64,000 bases of DNA from Martinezella lusitana (GTDB taxonomy: Bacteria > Pseudomonadota > Alphaproteobacteria > Rhizobiales > Rhizobiaceae). Of this stretch, positions 61,630 to 64,000 are shown piece by piece (the first letter of the stretch is position 1; every line of letters begins with the position of its first letter). The position numbers and the translations under genes are program-made. A model generated the notes under the pieces. That model ran no database searches. It was not told the origin of the DNA and worked only from the letters and a program-made list of their open reading frames with translations. Location: assembly GCF_016901135.1 (NCBI RefSeq), contig NZ_JAFEVL010000075.1, forward strand, positions 434,001-498,000. The letters are read 5' to 3'.

Positions 61630-62163
61630 TCAGGAGCCAGCGCCGTTGAGCACGGTAACGGCGCGACGGTTCTGCGACCAGCAGGAGATGTCGTCGCAGG
61701 TCGCGACCGGACGTTCCTTGCCGTAGGAGATCGTCTTCATGCGCTGAGCCGGAACGCCGCGCGAAGCGAGATAGTCCTTGGTGGCAGCCGCACGGCGAGC
61801 GCCGAGCGCCAGGTTGTATTCGCGCGTGCCGCGTTCGTCGGCATGGCCTTCGACGGTGATCGAATAGTTCGGATAACGGGCAAGCCACTGAGCCTGACGA
61901 TCGAGCGTCTGGCCGGCATCGGCGCGAACCGACGAGCTGTCGGTATCGAAGAAGATGCGGTCGCCGACATTGACGGTGAAATCCTGCGGCGAACCCGGAG
62001 CGGCATTGCCGGCACCATTCAGGCCAAGACCATTGGCATCATTCGGCAGGCCCTTCTTCGATGCACAGCCAGCCAAGGAAAGGCCGACGAAAAGCGCGAT
62101 CAGGATCGGGTTGCGGGCGAGGTTTTGCATATGGCCAACGGCCGGGTTTGCGATGCGGCTCAT
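61630..62163 (-). CDS. pal: Peptidoglycan-associated lipoprotein
   Basis: A 177-aa lipoprotein. The lipobox is LSLAGC, placing the lipid Cys near residue 33. The OmpA-like domain has FFDTDSSSVRADA, EGHADERGTREYNLALGARRA and YGKERPV. It anchors the outer membrane to peptidoglycan. AAGGAGAG precedes the ATG at 62163; a longer reading from 62352 is rejected. Confidence 0.95.
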   Translation of the reverse strand: MSRIANPAVGHMQNLARNPILIALFVGLSLAGCASKKGLPNDANGLGLNGAGNAAPGSPQDFTVNVGDRIFFDTDSSSVRADAGQTLDRQAQWLARYPNYSITVEGHADERGTREYNLALGARRAAATKDYLASRGVPAQRMKTISYGKERPVATCDDISCWSQNRRAVTVLNGAGS

Positions 62164-62314
62164 TGCCGGTCTCTCCTTAGTCTCTATCAGGGTTGCCAGA
62201 CTGTAACCGGGTTCGGTTAATCCGATTCCAACAAATATGGTTAATGCTGTCCTAAAATTGTCCCGAAACGGTCCACTCACAGGACTTTGCGGCGATAACG
62301 TGGCAAGCCCCTCG

Positions 62315-63619
62315 TTACTCGAGAAGCGGCGACCAGGCCGGGTCGGAAGCAAAGCCCGGGGTCGGGATCTTCTGCTCGTTATAACCTGTCAGATCAATGG
62401 AATAGAGTTGCGGACCGCTGGAGCCGGCCGGTTCGCGGAAGAACATGATGACACGGCCGTTCGGCGCCCAGGTCGGGCCCTCATTGTGGAAGCCGGTGGT
62501 CAACAGACGCTCGCTCGAACCGTCCGTCTTCATGACGCCGATCGAGAAGCTTCCGCCAGCCTGCTTGGTGAAGGCGATGAGATCGCCGCGCGGCGACCAG
62601 ACCGGGGTGGAATAGGAGCCGTCGCCGAAGGAGATGCGGTGCTGGTTGGAACCGTCAGCATTCATCACGTAGATCTGCTGCTTGCCGCCGCGGTCGCTTT
62701 CAAAGGCGATCTGCGTGCCATCAGGCGAATAGGACGGCGAAGTGTCGATCGCAGCCGTCGACGTCAGACGTGTCGTGGTGCGTGAGCGCAGGTCCATCGT
62801 ATAGATGTTGGCGTTGCCTTCCTGCTGCAGGCTCATGATCACGCGCTGCCCGTCCGGCGAGAAGCGCGGCGAGAAGGTCATGCCGGGGAAATTGCCGACC
62901 AGTTCGCGCTGGCCCGTCTGCAACTGCAGCAGGTAGACGCGCGGCTGCTGGTTGGCAAAGGACATGTAGGTGACTTCCTGCCGGTTCGGCGAGAAGCGCG
63001 GCGTCAGCACCAGGTCACTGCCATCGGTCAGCATGCGCACGTTGGCACCGTCCTGGTCCATGATGCCGAGCTGCGTCTTGCGGGCCGTCTTCGGGCCGCT
63101 TTCGGCAACGAAGACGACGCGGGTATCGAAATAGCCCTTCTCGCCGGTGATCTTCTCGTAAATCCCATCGGCGATGATATGGGCGACACGGCGCCAATTG
63201 TCCGGCTGGGCATAGAATTGCTGGCCGACCATTTGACTATTGCCAAACGTATCCCACAGACGGAACTCGGCCCGAAGGCGGCCACCTTCCTGCGTCACGC
63301 GGCCGGTCACCAGCGCTTGCGCGTTGATGGAAGTCCAGTCCGGGAAGCGCGGCGTCGAGTCCGGATTGCTGATCTTCTCGATGAAGGCCTGCTTGTTGAT
63401 CGGCGCGAACAGACCCGAACGCTGCAGGTCGGCCGCAATCACGCCCGAAATCTGCGGGCCGAGGCTATCATTCGACAGCAGGTCGGTGATGGCGATCGGC
63501 ATGGGCTGGACATTGCCCTTGTTGATGTTGAGCTCGACCACGGCATAGGCCGGAGTGGCGAGCGCTGTCATCAGGCCTGCCAGCACCAGCAGGAGACGGA
63601 CGAAGGAGTTTCTGATCAT
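62315..63619 (-). CDS. tolB: Tol-Pal system beta-propeller protein TolB
   Basis: A 434-aa periplasmic protein. The signal peptide ends TPAYA and an N-terminal domain (PIAITDL, QRSGLFAPINKQAF) is followed by a six-bladed propeller with repeated FSPDGQRV, YSPDGTQIAFESDRGG and WSPRGDLIAF motifs. It binds Pal. The start at 63619 follows GAAAGG and gives a proper signal peptide; an ATG at 63640 is an alternative. Confidence 0.95.
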   Translation of the reverse strand: MIRNSFVRLLLVLAGLMTALATPAYAVVELNINKGNVQPMPIAITDLLSNDSLGPQISGVIAADLQRSGLFAPINKQAFIEKISNPDSTPRFPDWTSINAQALVTGRVTQEGGRLRAEFRLWDTFGNSQMVGQQFYAQPDNWRRVAHIIADGIYEKITGEKGYFDTRVVFVAESGPKTARKTQLGIMDQDGANVRMLTDGSDLVLTPRFSPNRQEVTYMSFANQQPRVYLLQLQTGQRELVGNFPGMTFSPRFSPDGQRVIMSLQQEGNANIYTMDLRSRTTTRLTSTAAIDTSPSYSPDGTQIAFESDRGGKQQIYVMNADGSNQHRISFGDGSYSTPVWSPRGDLIAFTKQAGGSFSIGVMKTDGSSERLLTTGFHNEGPTWAPNGRVIMFFREPAGSSGPQLYSIDLTGYNEQKIPTPGFASDPAWSPLLE

Positions 63620-63639
63620 ATGTATCAAGCCTTTCAGCA

Positions 63640-64000
63640 TTAAAGCCCAAGGTCGCCGGCATCGAAGTGAATTATCACTTCTTTCCAGGCGTCATATTTA
63701 TCCATTGGCAGATTTTTGAACGGGGCGGATCTGAGCACAGCGCGCAGCGCGCTTGCCGCCACAGCTTGTTGGGTTTTCTCCGGACCACCCGTCATGACAA
63801 CATTCGGCTTGCCAACGATCTGTCCGGCACGATCGAGCTCAAACCGGATTTGAACACGGACATTCTTGATGCCAGATATATCCGCCGGCGGCGGCCAATT
63901 TGCCGTGACACTCTTGCGGATATTCTCAATCATGGAATGCTCAAGCCGATCCTTGCCGGCAGCAGTTTCCGCGCATCGCGCAGACGCTGAGCCCGCCAGG
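63640..64000 (-). CDS. tolA: TolA, C-terminal part
   Basis: The gene runs off the right edge; the last 119 or so codons are visible. They show the TolA C-terminal domain: MIENIRKSVTANWPPPADI, VRVQIRFELDRAGQIVGKPNVV, then AVLRSAPFKNLPMDKYDAWKEVIIHFDAGDLG. It links TolQR in the inner membrane to Pal. It stops 20 bp before the tolB start. Confidence 0.85.
   Translation of the reverse strand, partial: LAGSASARCAETAAGKDRLEHSMIENIRKSVTANWPPPADISGIKNVRVQIRFELDRAGQIVGKPNVVMTGGPEKTQQAVAASALRAVLRSAPFKNLPMDKYDAWKEVIIHFDAGDLGL

Overview
The window looks like chromosome from a Rhizobium-type alphaproteobacterium (Rhizobiaceae). The reasons are the tolB-pal-cpoB-tilS-ftsH-glmM order at the right end, the serC-serA pair with a structured leader, several DUF982 and DUF6074 small proteins, Omp25/RopB-like outer-membrane proteins, and the short palindromic intergenic repeats common in this family. 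No prophage, insertion sequence or CRISPR array was seen. One tRNA gene (Met, CAT) is present. All identifications come from reading the sequence and recalling protein families; no database search was run.

Region 1 (1-11.4 kb): the end of an oligopeptide-type ABC transporter ATPase, then a catabolic island that reads as the aerobic CoA-dependent route for 2-aminobenzoate (anthranilate). A divergent aryl-CoA ligase faces an operon encoding a fused FAD monooxygenase/old-yellow-enzyme reductase (2-aminobenzoyl-CoA monooxygenase/reductase type), an SDR, an enoyl-CoA hydratase, an acyl-CoA dehydrogenase, a glutaryl-CoA dehydrogenase, a 4HBT thioesterase, a divergent RidA-family protein and a FadB-like fusion. 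The intergenic control region carries two copies of an AT-rich palindromic site. No regulator or thiolase for the pathway is visible here.

Region 2 (11.4-36.2 kb): mixed metabolism. It holds a class III nucleotide cyclase, two SDRs with a LysR regulator, an NtaA-type flavin monooxygenase, an OsmC protein, glycerate 2-kinase, gamma-glutamyltransferase, an MFS exporter and a cold-shock protein. It also holds a fused MhqO-like dioxygenase/MhqD-like esterase, L-fuconate dehydratase with a class III CoA-transferase behind a strong palindromic operator, an AhpD-like protein, a cupin, the metQ-metN-metI methionine importer, a 2-hydroxyacid dehydrogenase and a 3-methyladenine glycosylase.

Region 3 (36.4-44.1 kb): a stretch of small, mostly unassigned genes. 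It includes three diverged DUF982 proteins, a DUF6074 protein, secreted cysteine-containing proteins, tiny membrane proteins, a ribbon-helix-helix-like protein and a relatively AT-rich unknown secreted protein. It ends with tRNA-Met.

Region 4 (44.2-64 kb): core genes on the minus strand. They are mnmA, a four-gene phospholipid-type module (PlsC, CdsA-like, small membrane protein, degenerate CDP-alcohol phosphotransferase), serA and serC with a leader RNA, a family 25 glycosyltransferase, two tandem outer-membrane barrel proteins, an SH3-type secreted protein, glmM, ftsH, tilS, cpoB, pal, tolB and the 3' end of tolA.
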